Numbered from the stretch's first letter, positions 9,551 through 21,426 are shown. The stretch: 64,000 nucleotides of DNA from Amorphophallus konjac (GCA_022559845.1 CM040128.1:227091643-227155642); one strand, 5' to 3'. Made by a program: numbers and translations. Notes: generated by a model from the sequence alone, not told the origin.

Positions 9551-11691
9551 TCAAAAACTTTGCAGGTGTGCCTTGGACTGAGGAATAAAGAGGGATAAAT
9601 TAAACCAAGGCACCCAAGTTGATAAAGCCCCTTTCAGGTAAATTCTCTGCACTTCTTGTTCTTAGAATAACTGAATAGCATGTTAAATCCGTCTTTGCAT
9701 ATTCATTCATCATCTGCTTTGTCAGACTCAAATTTTCTGAACTCTCCTCATACATGATTTGCTTTTTTAATAATAGACTGAATTTGCATATGCACCCATT
9801 GAAAAATATTAAAAAAAATATTGCATTAGGACTGTTGGTATTGCATTATCATGCACACTGTAAGGGGGAGTTTGACTTATGCTTGCATAATCATGATAAT
9901 CTCATTTGCTGAATGCATACATGTAGTTAGCTGCATTGCATTTCCTTACATTGAAAAATCTAAAAAGAAATGAATCATTGCATCTAGACAGGGGGAGCTT
10001 TCCTGTTCCATCTCTTCATCTCTTGAACTCTCACTGTCTAGCAATCTGATCCATTCTTGGCAAATATGTGGTTCACTTGAATTCTCTGCTGTCTACACTT
10101 ATATAGCTGATCTGTCTGTATTCCAGACTTAGCTATTGATTTTGCTTCCTGTGAATTCAATTGCTAGCTTGTTCCTATCATTCACATTTCTTCATATCTT
10201 GTCAAGTCTGGTCCAAGCTAATTTGACTGAATCTTAGTCTTTAATGCTGGCTTCTGATTGCTCTCTGCTATTCTCTCAATAAAAATGCTTTGTTGACTCC
10301 ACTGATTTCCTGACAATGTCATTGACTCATCTGAATGAGGAAAGATTTTAGTCAGTGCACCCTAGTCATAAATCAGACATATTCTGAAAAGAAGAAACTT
10401 CTATTATACTGGCTTAAGAATGTTTTGATGAATCAAATTGATCTAAGACTAATGTATTTAATAGGTTTTGATATAAAAGACTTAAAAATATCTGAATCAT
10501 CATGCTTAATAGATCTTAACAAATTGTCTCATGAACTTCATGCAAAACCTTCTGAAATCTGAAATTCTAAAAGGCATGGCTTTCTTTGGTTAAGATACAT
10601 GTAGAAGGTATTATTCTTAAACATTTTAGTGTACTGAGCATTGTTTGAAAAATCTGAAAACACTTAAAAATTTAAAGCAAGGGCAATGACTTTGGTCACT
10701 AAGAAACTGGGTTCTCTATCAAAGAAATGGAGTATGCCCAAGTCATGAAGTGCCATAGTTACCTCTCCTTTCAAAAATATTTGAAAATCTGGCAGAGCAA
10801 TGGCATGGATGTGTTGAGTAACTGGAGATTCTGGCCTCTGATCAAGGTGTCCCCTCATGTAAAAAGACACTCCAAATTGCTAACTTTGTTCTCCTTCAGA
10901 GGTAATATGATTGTCACACTGAGTAACTGGGTCACTTCACCTGAGAAGTGTTGTGTCTCACGTAAAAATGTGTTGACTGAACCAAACTTGCTCAGGAAAA
11001 ATGAGTGCTGATCAATAGAAAATTCTGAAAAACTAAAGACATGTTCAAACATAATTATTTCTGTTTAATCACAATATTATCTTGTGTAACTTCCATAGGA
11101 GTCATTGAATTTAAATGAGTAAGATGGAAGGAGGTTAAACATGAATATCAGATGAATTGTTGGTTCATTTCTATTAAAAGGTGTTTCCGATATGAGTATT
11201 GAATTTTCTTGATAAACTTTGAATACATCTCTCTTAAATCATGATGATAAGATTAAACTCATTCATAATCTATTATAATTGAAGAATCTGAAATTCATTT
11301 ACAAAGATTTATGAATTTGGTGTGCTAATGAAAATATGTCTTCTTCATTTATTCATTGTGCTTACAGACTGTGGTAATCCTTGAGTACCCATGTGCTCTG
11401 CTGATAGATGCTCATCACCTCTTTTACTCCATCTAATCAGGGGGAGTTTTCTTGTCATGCTGATAGTCTTTCATAAAGGGGGAGATCTAGTCAGCATTCT
11501 TGAGTGTCCCTGTGCTTTTATTGATATTCTCCCTTCATCTCAATTGGTTTCAACCTTCAAAACATTTCTGATCATTATTCTATTCATCTTATACAGTCTT
11601 ATTCTTCCCTCTTCAACTAATGTCTTTTCGCTGAAGTCAAAGGGGAGAAATAATTGATCAAGTTAGTATGACTCATAGTGTTGCCATCATC
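9551..11691 (+). other. Non-coding region with repeated polypurine-like tracts
   Basis: No pol or env-like frame is visible; the longest open stretches (10335-10562, 10727-11011) show no known motif. The region holds several copies of a (A)GGGGGAG tract at 9862-9870, 9991-9997, 11440-11446, 11475-11484 and a weaker one near 11641, all on the element's sense strand. The minus-strand Copia element shows the same habit at 35761-36223. Confidence 0.7.
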
Positions 11692-11705
11692 AAAAAGGGG
11701 GAGAT
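11692..11705 (+). other. Polypurine tract of the nested element
   Basis: AAAAAGGGGGAGAT directly abuts the 3' LTR. It is the last and best of the GGGGGAG tracts and is in the correct place to prime plus-strand DNA synthesis. Confidence 0.9.
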
Positions 11706-11979
11706 TATTGTGTCCCTGTGGTTTTGATGATAGCAAACACTATAAGTCATCATTTGTTTGTCTGCATACTACTTTGAGTCTGCATATATACCTGAACTTT
11801 GTTGAATGAATGTTCATCGAACATCTTATCTGACATAACCAACGAACAGGCTGAGGCTGTGTGTTGTGTGCATTGGTGCATTTCATCATTGTTGATGCAT
11901 TTCATAATTGCATTTTATCTGGAGTGTGTGATGTTAGTATGCACAATGGGTGATGCTGCCATACCCCTTCAGATTCGCA

Positions 11980-13828
11980 TGTCTGTACATTGCATCTGTC
12001 TGTGCTGCACTCATAAGTCCATACATTATTTGTGCAACGTTTGTTCTGATAAGTTCATACAGTGTCTTGTCTACACGTTACATAGTCTACACATTGATTA
12101 GTTGCACGTCTTCTGAAGTCTACACATTGCATATGAGCATCTTTGTAGTGCATGAGCGTCTTACAAGTCTATACACTGTCTAAGTACAGTCATCGTCTCA
12201 TCATGCATATGCTTTGTTCATGCAAGTATGTACAAGTCTACACAGTGCTTTTCATTCATGTGCACAGTTCGTGCATCAAGTCTGTACATTGCCTTTGCAT
12301 AAGGTCATTTGAAGTTTATACATTGTTCTTCACAGCAAGTATGTACAGAGTCTTGCTGCGTCTTGTGCATGGATCATTGAAGTCTATACATCGTCTGTTC
12401 ATCGTCACATGTGCATAAGGTAAAGTCTATACATTCACTTGCATGTTCATCAAAGTCTGTACACTGGTCGAACATTCAAGTCTGCACATTGGCCAAGTCT
12501 ATACATCGGCCCTGTAGCTTGCTTAGCCCAAGTCTATACATTCATTCCCAGTCTTTACCTACGTTCAGAACCCCAATTCTATACATTGGTAAAGTCTGCA
12601 CATTGTGCCTTGAAGCTGTCCAAGTCTAGACAGTGTACTGTAGCAAGCACGAAGCCAACTCTGTACATTGTCCCCATGTTCACATGCTTCAAAGTCTATA
12701 CATTGTGGGGCTTCGAGTCTTCAATGTCTATACATCCTTCAAGGGCCAAGTCCATACATTGTCTCGCTCACATCTTCCAAGTCTGTACATTGGACTTCAT
12801 GCTTTCAAGTATATACATTGGCATATGCATTCACTGTAAAGTCTATACATAGCTGCATCTTATTCAGCATCTCATATGCATATTTGAGTCAAAGTCTGTA
12901 CAGCCTAAGTCTGTACATCCGATCGTCTCATTCAGCGTCTCACGCTCTCAAGTCTGTACAGCGTTAGCTACAGTGCATCGTCTCTCAAGTCTGTACAGAG
13001 TTTGATAATAGTGCATTGTCTCTCAAAGTCTATACATTCAACTCTGTCTAACTTAGCATCTCACGAAGTCTGTACAGCCTTTGCATTGTGCATACTTTGA
13101 AGTCTATACATTGCTTGTGTTAACTGCAGCCTTTACTTCAAAGTCTATACATTGGATATGCTTGTGCATCACAAAGTCAGTACACTGCGTTTGGGCATTG
13201 TTCTTCACAGTATGTCTGTACACTGCCTTCCCTTGCACGCATTCATCAAGTCTATACACTCCCTTGTTTTCATGTCTCTACATTGGCTTGCTTCTTCATG
13301 CATTTGCTAGTCTATACAACCACTTCAAGTCTGTATAGATTTTGCCTTGTTCAAGTCTGTACATCGTCTAGTTCTTTGGCAAGTCTATACGTTGTGAAAG
13401 TCCATACATTCGATTGCTTTGCCTTGGTCAACTCTGTACAGCCATTTCCTTTGGCAAGGTCTATACATCGTCTGTCTTCTTAGAGACTCATGCATAACAT
13501 GAAGTATGTACATCGCACAGCATTCAAGTCTGTACATCGTGCATCTAGTGTTTCAAGTTTATATAGTGTTGCACGTTGTGTCTGTCAAAGTTTACACACT
13601 ACTTCTTCATGCATTGAAGTCTGCACAACGTGAAGTCTATACATTGCTTCAGCCTTGCATCCACAAAGTCTGTACAACATATGTTCTTCATATATGATCA
13701 AAGTCTGCACATTGCATTACACTTCAGAAGTCTATACAACGTCTGCACATCACACACTGCAAAGTTCATACATTCCTGTCGCTCTGCAAAGTCTATACAC
13801 TGTATTGTGCATACTATGAAGTCTGTAC
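11980..13828 (+). repeat. U3 motif array in the 3' LTR
   Basis: This is the second copy of the AAGTCTATACATTG-like array, again with about sixty units. Single-base differences between the two copies fall both in motifs and in spacers. One 42-bp unit duplicated in the left LTR is single here (near 13110), and a short segment near 13285 is longer here. Confidence 0.9.
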
Positions 13829-13991
13829 AAGGTGTCGACACTAAACTGATAAGTTTCTGTTCGACTGATTGACAGGGACTAAAGTGCAAAGATGATGACC
13901 TGGCACGTGATCCAAGATGTTGAGAAGCTGACACGTGGACTGAGACACTTTGGAGGGAGATGTGGAAGACACACGCTGCCCTAATCTGCTG

Positions 13992-14001
13992 CTATACAAG
14001 G
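13992..14001 (+). promoter_or_regulatory. Mutated TATA box of the 3' LTR
   Basis: CTATACAAGG occupies the place of CTATAAAAGG in the 5' LTR. The A-to-C change would weaken the box. Confidence 0.6.
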
Positions 14002-14371
14002 AAGCTTTCTTCCACTGAAGAAGATAGACTAAGGGAATAATGACAGAAGAGAAAGAGAGGGATCGAGAGAGAAGGAAAGAGCTGTAGAGAGGCAAAGAGC
14101 AGAAAGAGCAGAAGAAAGAAAAGAGAAGCTGAGAGCCAGACAGAGAGAGCCTGTGAAAGAGAAGAAAAAGGAGAGTGAGAAGAAGAGAGAGCTAGAGTAA
14201 AAGAAACTTCAATTGAAGATCAGTTTCTGCTGGACCGTGATCAAATCCATGCCAGCCAGCTCCTGCGAGAGCCACATTTTGATTTTATGTTTCCAGCTTT
14301 TAGTTGTTGTATTTTCTTTTATTGTTTTCCTTAACTTTGTTCTTCCGATTGCCCTGTTGGGGATCGGGCTC

Positions 14372-14844
14372 CTCCTGTGGTTTCAGGAGAAGGGAGATTT
14401 GTTTCTCCGGTTTGCTGGTGACCTTGTGTCATCAGTGGTTCCCTCCTTTATGGAGGAAGAGAGGTCCGAGACCTCTAGTTTGTAGGTGACTTGGTGTCAC
14501 CTGTGCTTCCCTCTGGGTTTCAGAGGAAGAGAGACTTGGGTCTCTAGGTTCCCCTCCGGTTTGGAGGAAGGGAGGATTGGTCCTCCGGTTCTGGTCTTGT
14601 GGGTTGCAAGTCCAGGTGTTCCCTCCTAGTCTGGAGGAAGAGAGACTGTGTGTCTCTTGTTTCCATGTGGCTGGGAGTCACTTGGGGTGTCCCTCCGGTT
14701 GGGAGGAAGAGGGGAGGTTGTTCCCCTGGTCAAGCTGTGTGGCAGCATTTGTTGCAGACTCAGTCTGCTGTTCTAGCGTTGCTAGTGGAAGACTCCCTCC
14801 GGTTTGGAGTGAGGGGTGGACGTAGGTCTGTGGACCGAACCACC
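14372..14844 (+). other. Hairpin string in the 3' LTR
   Basis: This is the second copy of the array of small stem-loops. Most stems persist, for example CTGGTCTTG pairing with CAAGTCCAG around one mismatch (14591-14615), AGAGGTC/GACCTCT and CTAGC/GCTAG. Some are better paired than in the left copy and others worse (the CCAAGTGAC stem has a mismatch and a G.T pair here). It ends with the same GGTGG...CCACC enclosing stem (14815-14844). Confidence 0.78.
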
Positions 14845-15098
14845 TAAAAATCCTGGTGTCTCTTGTGGTTTGATTTTATTATGTGTTCATCTTATTACTT
14901 CGCACATTAGATGTTTGCTTAGGATCGAGTGAGAGCTTATTCTTTGTGTTGCTTTGCGAGATCCTTCTAAGTATCTTCAGAATATATCTAGAACTGTTCT
15001 TTAAGTCCGCATATCTGAGCATTAGTTTTTTATTATGTTATATTTTTAAGGGGAAATTCATTCACCCCCCCTCTGAATCTATCGCACCTATCTCAACA

Positions 15099-15103
15099 TA
15101 ATA
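15099..15103. repeat. Target-site duplication TAATA (right copy)
   Basis: This matches 3462-3466 and sits right after the CTCAACA end of the 3' inner LTR. Confidence 0.9.
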
Positions 15104-15505
15104 ATTATTGTTATATGCAAATTCAATCAATGGCAAGTGTTCATGCCAACTTCTCCCAAAATCTATCATACAAGCTCTTAACGTATCTTCGATAATTTGA
15201 TTCGTCCTCTCGATTTGTCGATCTGTCTGAGGGTGAAAAGTAGTGCTAAAATTCAGCCTAGTTCCCAAAGATGATTGCAAAGCTTTCTTGAAATGAGAGG
15301 TGAATCTCGGATCTCTATCTGAAATAATAGAAGTTGGAATACCGTGCAGCCTTACGACCTCCTTGATATATAAAGCAGCTAGAACGTCCACGGTCCATTT
15401 GGTTTTAATGGGCAAGAAGTGAGCATACTTAGTTAGTTGGTCCACAATCACCCATATAGCATCAAATCCACTTCGGGTCTTTGGCAATCCAACAATAAAA
15501 TCCAT
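15104..15505 (-). pseudogene. Integrase catalytic core (outer Gypsy pol)
   Basis: The open stretch begins MDFIVGLPKTRSGFDAIWVI and carries the three acidic catalytic residues of a retroviral-type integrase: Asp in IWVIVDQLTKYAHF, Asp in ISDRDPRF and Glu in DRQIERTNQ. The spacing fits DDE integrases. It runs to IEFAYNNN, where the nested Copia element interrupts it; the frame resumes at 3461. It would insert the cDNA into chromatin. Confidence 0.9.
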
Positions 15506-15523
15506 GCCAATACTATCCCATTT

Positions 15524-16117
15524 TCATTCTGGTATTTCGAGAGGTTTTAGCTTACCAGTTGACTTGAGATGTTCAGCTTTAACTTGTTCGTAAACCAAGC
15601 ATCGACTCCCGAACTCGGCTACCACTCTTTTCATGTTAGGCCAACAAAAGGTTCTTTTGAGATCTTGGTACATTTTTGTAGCACTAAGATGAATAGTGTA
15701 CCTCGATCGATGTGCCTCCTCCATGATTTTGTCCTTGATGGTAGAACAATCGGGTACACAGGTTCTTCCTCGAAAAAGTAACCTTCCATCATCTACCAAA
15801 AGGAAATCCGGTCGTTGATCTAATTTCCCTTTAATTTTAACAATTAGCGGATCATCATCTTGCAACTCTTTAATTTCAGAGAGTAACTTGGGTTGGAGTC
15901 TAATATTTGCAATTAAGACTCCTTCTTCCTTCTCCTCCATACTGAGGTCTAAGTTTGCCATTTGCTCTAAAAAATGCCACTCCTTAATCATTAAGCTTGA
16001 TAATACTGCCATCGACCTCCGACTAAGAGCATCAGCTACGGCATTATCTTTCTCGGGATGATATTGTATAAAGAAATCAAAATCCTTCAAGTATTCTAGC
16101 CACCATCTTTGTCTCAT
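15524..16117 (-). pseudogene. RNase H end and integrase zinc-binding domain (outer Gypsy pol)
   Basis: The 197-residue open stretch starts in the conserved [12 protein letters not shown]...[16 protein letters not shown] segment that ends Gypsy RNase H domains. A linker follows, then the integrase HHCC finger: two His in [10 protein letters not shown] and Cys in [11 protein letters not shown]. The second Cys of the usual CxxC is Tyr here, so zinc binding is probably lost. A stop separates it from the core domain at 15505. Confidence 0.87.
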
Positions 16118-16500
16118 ATTGAGCTCTTTTTGAAAGAATAAGTACTTAAGACTCTTATGGTCAGAATATACAATAAATGCCTCACCATACAGATAATGCC
16201 ATCAAATATTCAGGGCAAAGGCTATAGTCGCTAGCTCTAAGTCATGCACGAGATAATTCTCCTCGTGCTTTTTCAATTGCCTTGAGGAATAGGCGATCAC
16301 CTTGCCATGTTGCATCAATACATAGCCTAGGCCAATTCTGGATGCATCAGTATAAACTTCGAATCCTCCTCCTTCAGTAGGCAATGTGAGTATAGGGGCA
16401 GTAGTAAAACAATCTTTCAAAGTCTTGAAGCTTTTCTTACGTTCCTCAGACCATATATAAGGAATCTCCTTTCTCGTCAATCTTGTCAAACATATAGCGA
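16118..16500 (-). pseudogene. RNase H domain (outer Gypsy pol)
   Basis: The segment includes [22 protein letters not shown], the first catalytic Asp in [13 protein letters not shown], and [17 protein letters not shown], all typical of Gypsy RNase H. Its role is removal of the RNA strand during cDNA synthesis. A stop replaces a conserved Trp codon just before WHYLYGE. Confidence 0.85.
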
Positions 16501-16639
16501 TCTTGGAGAAATCCTAATCTTCTATAATACCCTGCCAATCCCAAAAAAATTTGAATTTCGGTCACACTAGTAGGTCTCTTCCAGTTCTTCACAGTCTCGA
16601 CCTTTGAAGGACCGACCGCAATACCCTTCGGGAGATTAT

Positions 16640-17599
16640 GTGACCCAGAAAAGAAACTTCTTCTAGCTAGAAATCACACTTACTAAGCTTAGCATAAAGC
16701 TTGTGATCTCTTAATAATTGGAGGGGTTTCTTGAGATGTTCTTCATGCTCCATCTTGGACTTGGAGTAGATCAAAATGTCGTCAATAAAGACTATCACAA
16801 ATTGATCAAGGTATGGCCTGAATATATTGTTCATTAATTGCATAAATGCGGCAGGCGCATTGGTTAGGCCAAAAGGCATAACATTGAATTCATAGTGTCC
16901 ATACCTGCTCCTGAATGCCATTTTATGAATATCCCCTTCCTTGATCTTCATTTGATGATAATCAGATCTCAGATCAATTTTTCAAAAATATCGAGCTCCA
17001 GAAACCTGGTCAAATAGTTCATCAATCCTTGGTAATGGATATTTATTCTTGATTGTAAGTTGGTTTAATTGCCGGTAGTCAACACACAATCTCATTAACC
17101 CGTCCTTCTTTTTGACAAATAGGATCGGGGCTCCCCAAGGTGAAGTACTTGGTCGGATAAATCTTTTCTCCAATAACTCCATCAGTTGTTCTTTCAACTC
17201 CTTCATTTCAGTAGGGGACATCCTATACGGAGCCTTAGAATTAGGTGCAGCTCCTGGAATTAAATCAATAGAGAAGACCACTTCTCTCTCCAGAGGAATA
17301 CCATGCAACTCATCCAGGAATACATCAGAATAATCCTGAACAATAGGAATATCCTCTAAATTGGGTTCCTTATACTTGGCCATAGTCATAGAAACTAAGA
17401 AATCCGCACAACCCTTCCTCAATAATTTATCAGCTTTATGGGCCGAAATAATGGATAGGTGTCTAGAATACCTGACACCAGAAAATAAGAGGTTGGGGTA
17501 CCAACTAAAGGGTATCGTACCCAATTTGTAGTTAACACTAACACCATATGTGGATAACCAGTCAGCTCCCAAAATAATATCATATCCTCCTAGCTCCAT
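16640..17599 (-). pseudogene. Reverse transcriptase (outer Gypsy pol)
   Basis: Two open stretches (17599-16982 and 16951-16667) are separated by a stop. The first has a protease-end motif ([11 protein letters not shown]), a linker, and RT motifs [29 protein letters not shown] and CVDYRQLN. The second has [20 protein letters not shown] and the catalytic FIDDILIYS box. The usual Gypsy box is YVDD or FIDD, so the active site is present. The end near LSKCDF runs into further stops. Confidence 0.9.
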
Positions 17600-17884
17600 G
17601 CATACTAAGTCAGCTAGTAGGTTGCAACCGTTGACTAGAACTTCACTAGTAGGGTAGAAATATTTAATCTTCGATCCCGCTCCAATAGGAGTAGCAATAA
17701 CAAGTTTGGATTATAACGGAATGGGCCTCATCGATAAAGTATCAGCAAAGCTCTTAGATTTAAATGAATGCATGGCTCCAGTGTCAAATAAAATAGAGGT
17801 GAGCTTTGAGCAAATAGAAAGAATACCTTCTACAACGCCTCCTTCTTCTGTAAGTTTCGCATCCCTAAGAGATTGAAGTCTACC
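17600..17884 (-). pseudogene. Aspartic protease remnant (outer Gypsy pol)
   Basis: The active-site segment TSILFDTGAMHSF is readable, with DTGA encoded at 17785-17774. A TAA stop follows within about 25 codons. The C-terminal protease motif continues in the RT-bearing stretch. The enzyme would cleave the Gag-Pol precursor. Confidence 0.8.
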
Positions 17885-18857
17885 TTACTTTTTGATAACA
17901 ACTGGAAGTTTTTCCGACAGAGCTTGCTCGTTGAGGAGTGGACAATTCAGGATTCTATGATCCCGACTCCCACAACGAAGACAGGCACCAAGTCTTCTCC
18001 AGCACTCTTCCGCCTTATGTCTGGGCTTTTCATAATGCTTGCATAGTTCCTTTGATAACAAAAGTGACAATTTGTTTATCATTCCATCTTGGCTTATTGT
18101 CCTTATTAAAGTTACGCCCATCTTTATGGAAGTTACGCCCATCAGAATTGGGCCTCTTCTTTCCGAAAGAGGGCTTGAAGTTACTAGAGCTAGTGATTTG
18201 CTCCATCTTGGCTTCTCTTCCCCGGATGCGATCGGACATCTCCGTTGCATCTTCTAGGAGTTGGGCTCTTCTCACCACATCGGCATATATTTGAATATCC
18301 ATCGAGGCGAGTTGAGTAATATAATGGGGCTTTAATCCATTTAAGAATCTCATCGCCTTCATCTTTTCGGTACCCACAAGGTGTGGTGCGTACCGAGATA
18401 ATCTTGCAAATTGAGCTTCGTACTCTGCCACCGTCAAACTCCTTTGCTTTAAGAAAGAAAATTCGGCAGCTTTCCTCTCTTGAACTCGGTCGGAGAAGTA
18501 CTTACTGTTGAAGTGTTCCACAAACTCTTCCCACAAAACCTGGTCGTGTGGTAGAGTTGCTTCGACAGACTCCCACCAAGTACGGGCATCCATTTCTAGC
18601 TGGAAAGTGGCCAATAGGACCTTTTCCTCATCGGCACATTGCATACTGCGGAAGATCCTCTCGATCTCCTTTACCCAGTGTTCTGCCTCATCTGGGTCCG
18701 TGGACCCAGCGAACTTGGGAGTGTTAATACTTTTGAAGTTCCTATGTAAATTTCCCACTCCACCGTTAGCTCCTCCTCGAGCTACATGTTGCAGCGCTTG
18801 GGTCAGTCCTTGCACCGTCCGCTGAATTTCGCGCCATTGTGCTCTCTCGGTAACCAT
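17885..18857 (-). pseudogene. gag of the outer Gypsy element
   Basis: The start ATG at 18857 opens a 275-codon stretch with the retrotransposon gag fold motifs: FAGSTDPDEAEHWVKEIER, TWWESVEATL, EFVEHFNSKYFSD and AEYEAQFARLSRYAP. The zinc-knuckle part lies in another frame (18250-17885), so one frameshift near 18050 splits the gene. The first knuckle (CKHYEKPRHKAEEC) has Tyr for the second Cys; the second (CLRCGSRDHRILNC) is intact. Particle formation and RNA packaging are the known roles. Confidence 0.88.
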
Positions 18858-19046
18858 TGGTGAGAATTAAGTCTGCAATAACAGCTACAAAACCTAAGTG
18901 TTTGTTTAATGTTCCTGATTTATCCTACTTTAAAGCTTAGACCGTGGCTCTACCCATTCTCACTGGTAAGGTTCAAGATTCTATCTAAAATTCTAGATCA
19001 ACATCTAGAACCTATATCAAGGGAAACCTAGGGTTTATGAAACCTA

Positions 19047-19059
19047 GGCTCTGATACCA
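19047..19059 (-). other. Primer binding site (initiator Met tRNA) of the outer element
   Basis: On the minus strand TGGTATCAGAGCC starts seven bases inside the 5' LTR end (GGGGCGTGACA). This confirms the element's minus orientation. Confidence 0.88.
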
Positions 19060-19066
19060 CAAAGAT

Positions 19067-21421
19067 TGTCACGCCCCGACGCGGAATATCGAGGCGCGAC
19101 GAGTCGTAACACTCCTATCGATCAGAGCATGTATAATAAGATCCAACTATAAAGAGATATAATGAAAAGTTGATACTTTTATTTCATCGAAATAAAGTTT
19201 TTACAACAACATTAAGCCTTAAGAGGCATAATACAACTTCCAAGTACATAACTCTAGCAAGAGCAACACTCATAAACCTAGGTAGCTAAGATGAACTGGA
19301 TCCCTCGTTTCACTCTTGCCCATCCCCATGTGTTTGGGGTTCATCGTCAAAATCACCTACAATGTTAACCGAAAACGTAGGGTGAGCGAAACGCTTAGTA
19401 GGATTTATATCTCTATACCAGGCAACTTAAAGTAATTAACATTTTTGGATAAAGGTATGTGCTATGCCAACAAACATAAATAAAATATGGAACAAGAATA
19501 GGAGAGAGAGTAAAGTAATGCAAGTGATTGGAATCACAAGTAGATAAGATATCAAGAGTAAAGTTCAAGTAGAGAATGATCAAGTAGCAAGTATTATCAT
19601 GGAATTGGCCATTTCACATAAGTATGTACAAGTCAAGTATTTCAAGTACTTCAAGTATTCATGTATTCAAGCAAATCAAGTAATTCATGAACTGTGGAAT
19701 GTTATAAATCAATCTAGCAAGTCAAGCACTTCGGTGCAATGCCACACCAGGTCAATAATAGCTCCCATGGACACAAGTACTTTCGGGCGCTCCGTCTAGG
19801 ACCAGACCGGGTCCCATTAACACCAAGCATTGGGGTTATGGATCATAGATCCCAAGTATATTTAAACATCCACATAATATGTATGGCCAAAGAATTTCAA
19901 GGTGAAGCTTACTAAATAAAGTACAGATCTAGCAAAAATTATCATTCGAGGTATGAGTAGTACAAGATTACAAGTAGTTGAAAGAGAAGTTTGAAAAGGA
20001 TTTAAGACATCATGTTTAACGACATTAAGTCAATAAAAGATTAGATTGTCGGACAAGGCACAATCAACACTTGTAAAAAATCTCGTAAAATGGGTCTAGA
20101 TCAAGTTTTTCACAGTCGGGTGTTTAGCTAGAAAATCGAAGAATCACGGCCAGGTATAAGTGGGACAGTGGGAGGCTCCCCTAGCATTCGCGAGGTACTA
20201 ATTAATAAACCACTTATCCACTTAAAGCGTTTGCCTGTGGACCTCTTTCCTTATACACCGTTCTTCTTTGGAAATCTAGCGAACTACGCGACTTGTCGAA
20301 AACATGGTAACGTGATAACATAAAAATCATTAAAACTCCTATTGATCACAATCATGCAACTAAGCCCATATAATTTTAACAAATAATATCTATTCTATTT
20401 AATATGCCAGAAAGATAATATAGTCATGGAGATCAAAGATATCATGAAGGTAACAAGAACTAGGATGGAAATATAAGCTCATGGAATAGAATTATTATCT
20501 TCCATATCCTTAACTTAATCGTGTGTGAATTTGAATGATATGCAACTTAACATAACATATTTAACATGATAGATGATATATTGGTTCAATTAGAACCTGA
20601 AGACATCACGATCGGGGCGGAGATCGTGCATCCGGAACACGGTCTTAGAAAGTCACCATGATCCGAGACAGATCTTCCGGCGGTTAAAATCTCGGTTAGA
20701 ATCTTATGTCCAATTGTATGGATAGCATGCTTAATACTCAATAAAAATTGTTAAAAATGGTATGGAATCAAAGTAGACATACATCTACATCTAATTCATG
20801 CATCAACTTGAGTTTAGCCTTAGAGAATACCTACCTAGTGGGAGATCAATTAGGAAGAAAAATAAGAACGAAGAACACTTCGAACACTCCTCCAAACTTC
20901 AAGATTTCCTCCTCTCTACAACCAGCTTTTCCCCAATAGATTTGTGCTTTGAGTAGGGAAGATTCCAGCCCTATTTATAGGCCAACTCCCATAATTATTT
21001 TATTACTAATTGAATTCCATCTTCCACCTAATTTCCAATGTCACCCACCCATGTTACTATTGCACCAACTTATGTTGGCAATAATTTCCAACATAAGAAT
21101 ATTGAAATAAATCCCCCTTTATGACATAACCAATGACTGACTTTATTCAATGATGTAAGAAATGACATCATCCACTAATTAAGATTTAATTAGAGCTAAT
21201 AAGTCTCTTTTAAATTGGATGCTACAGTACTGCTATAGTACTGATGTCTTCACCTTCTCCGAATCATGCTGCGAATCTTGTCGTTCGTGTTAACACGTAG
21301 GATAGGATTCACATTTATATATTCTACACTTTAAAGACAAAGAAAAATATTTATCATTTATTTTATTTTCATCTTTCTTTTTTTTCGCATATAAATACAT
21401 ATAAAATTTCGAGTTGCTATA
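19067..21421 (-). repeat. 5' LTR of the outer Gypsy element
   Basis: This 2355-bp LTR on the plus strand begins TGTCACGCCCCGACGCGG and ends GAGTTGCTATA. It matches 387-2741 over its whole length. The terminal CA has become TA. Confidence 0.92.
20970..20981 (-). promoter_or_regulatory. TATA box of the 5' LTR
   Basis: The minus strand reads CCTATAAATAGG. This is the promoter copy that would drive the element's RNA toward lower coordinates. Confidence 0.7.
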
Positions 21422-21426
21422 TCCAT
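21422..21426. repeat. Target-site duplication TCCAT (right copy) of the outer element
   Basis: This matches 382-386. Confidence 0.9.

Larger units (their letters stand above)
3467..15098 (+). mobile_element. Nested gag-only Copia retrotransposon (SIRE/Maximus-like, non-autonomous)
   Basis: The element is 11,632 bp: 5' LTR 3467-6844, primer site 6847-6861, gag 6965-9550, about 2.1 kb without pol, polypurine tract 11692-11705 and 3' LTR 11706-15098. I find no protease, integrase, reverse transcriptase or RNase H motif between gag and the 3' LTR, so it depends on another element. The gag shares the NPF...DDWE.AY and KFVKGK.NL motifs with the minus-strand Copia element at 60-62 kb. The LTR pair looks younger than the outer pair (about five substitutions in the first 150 bp), as nesting requires. 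Confidence 0.9.
11706..15098 (+). repeat. 3' LTR of the nested Copia element
   Basis: This 3393-bp LTR matches 3467-6844 from end to end with scattered substitutions and small indels. Its first bases are TATTGTG instead of TGTTGTG, a G-to-A change of the terminal dinucleotide. It ends CTCAACA. The motif array, purine leader and hairpin string are all present. Confidence 0.92.
387..21421 (-). mobile_element. Outer Ty3/Gypsy chromovirus (Tekay/Del type), complete but decayed, with a nested Copia element
   Basis: The element is 21,035 bp long, of which about 11.6 kb is the nested Copia element, leaving an original length near 9.4 kb. It reads right to left: 5' LTR 19067-21421, primer site 19047-19059, gag 18857-17885, PR, RT, RNase H and IN down to 15104. 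After the nested insertion, the IN C-terminus and chromodomain-like tail lie at 3461-2825, then the polypurine tract 2753-2742 and the 3' LTR 387-2741. The order PR-RT-RNase H-IN and the C-terminal VKVQWS...TWE motif place it with plant chromoviruses; Tekay/Del is my best clade guess. Numerous stops make it non-autonomous now. In the first ~140 bp the two LTRs differ at about ten positions, so the insertion is fairly old. Confidence 0.9.

Noticed and set aside
10335..11011. Possible env-like or pol remnant after the nested gag
   Set aside because: No catalytic or transmembrane motif is visible, and the frames are short and AT-driven.
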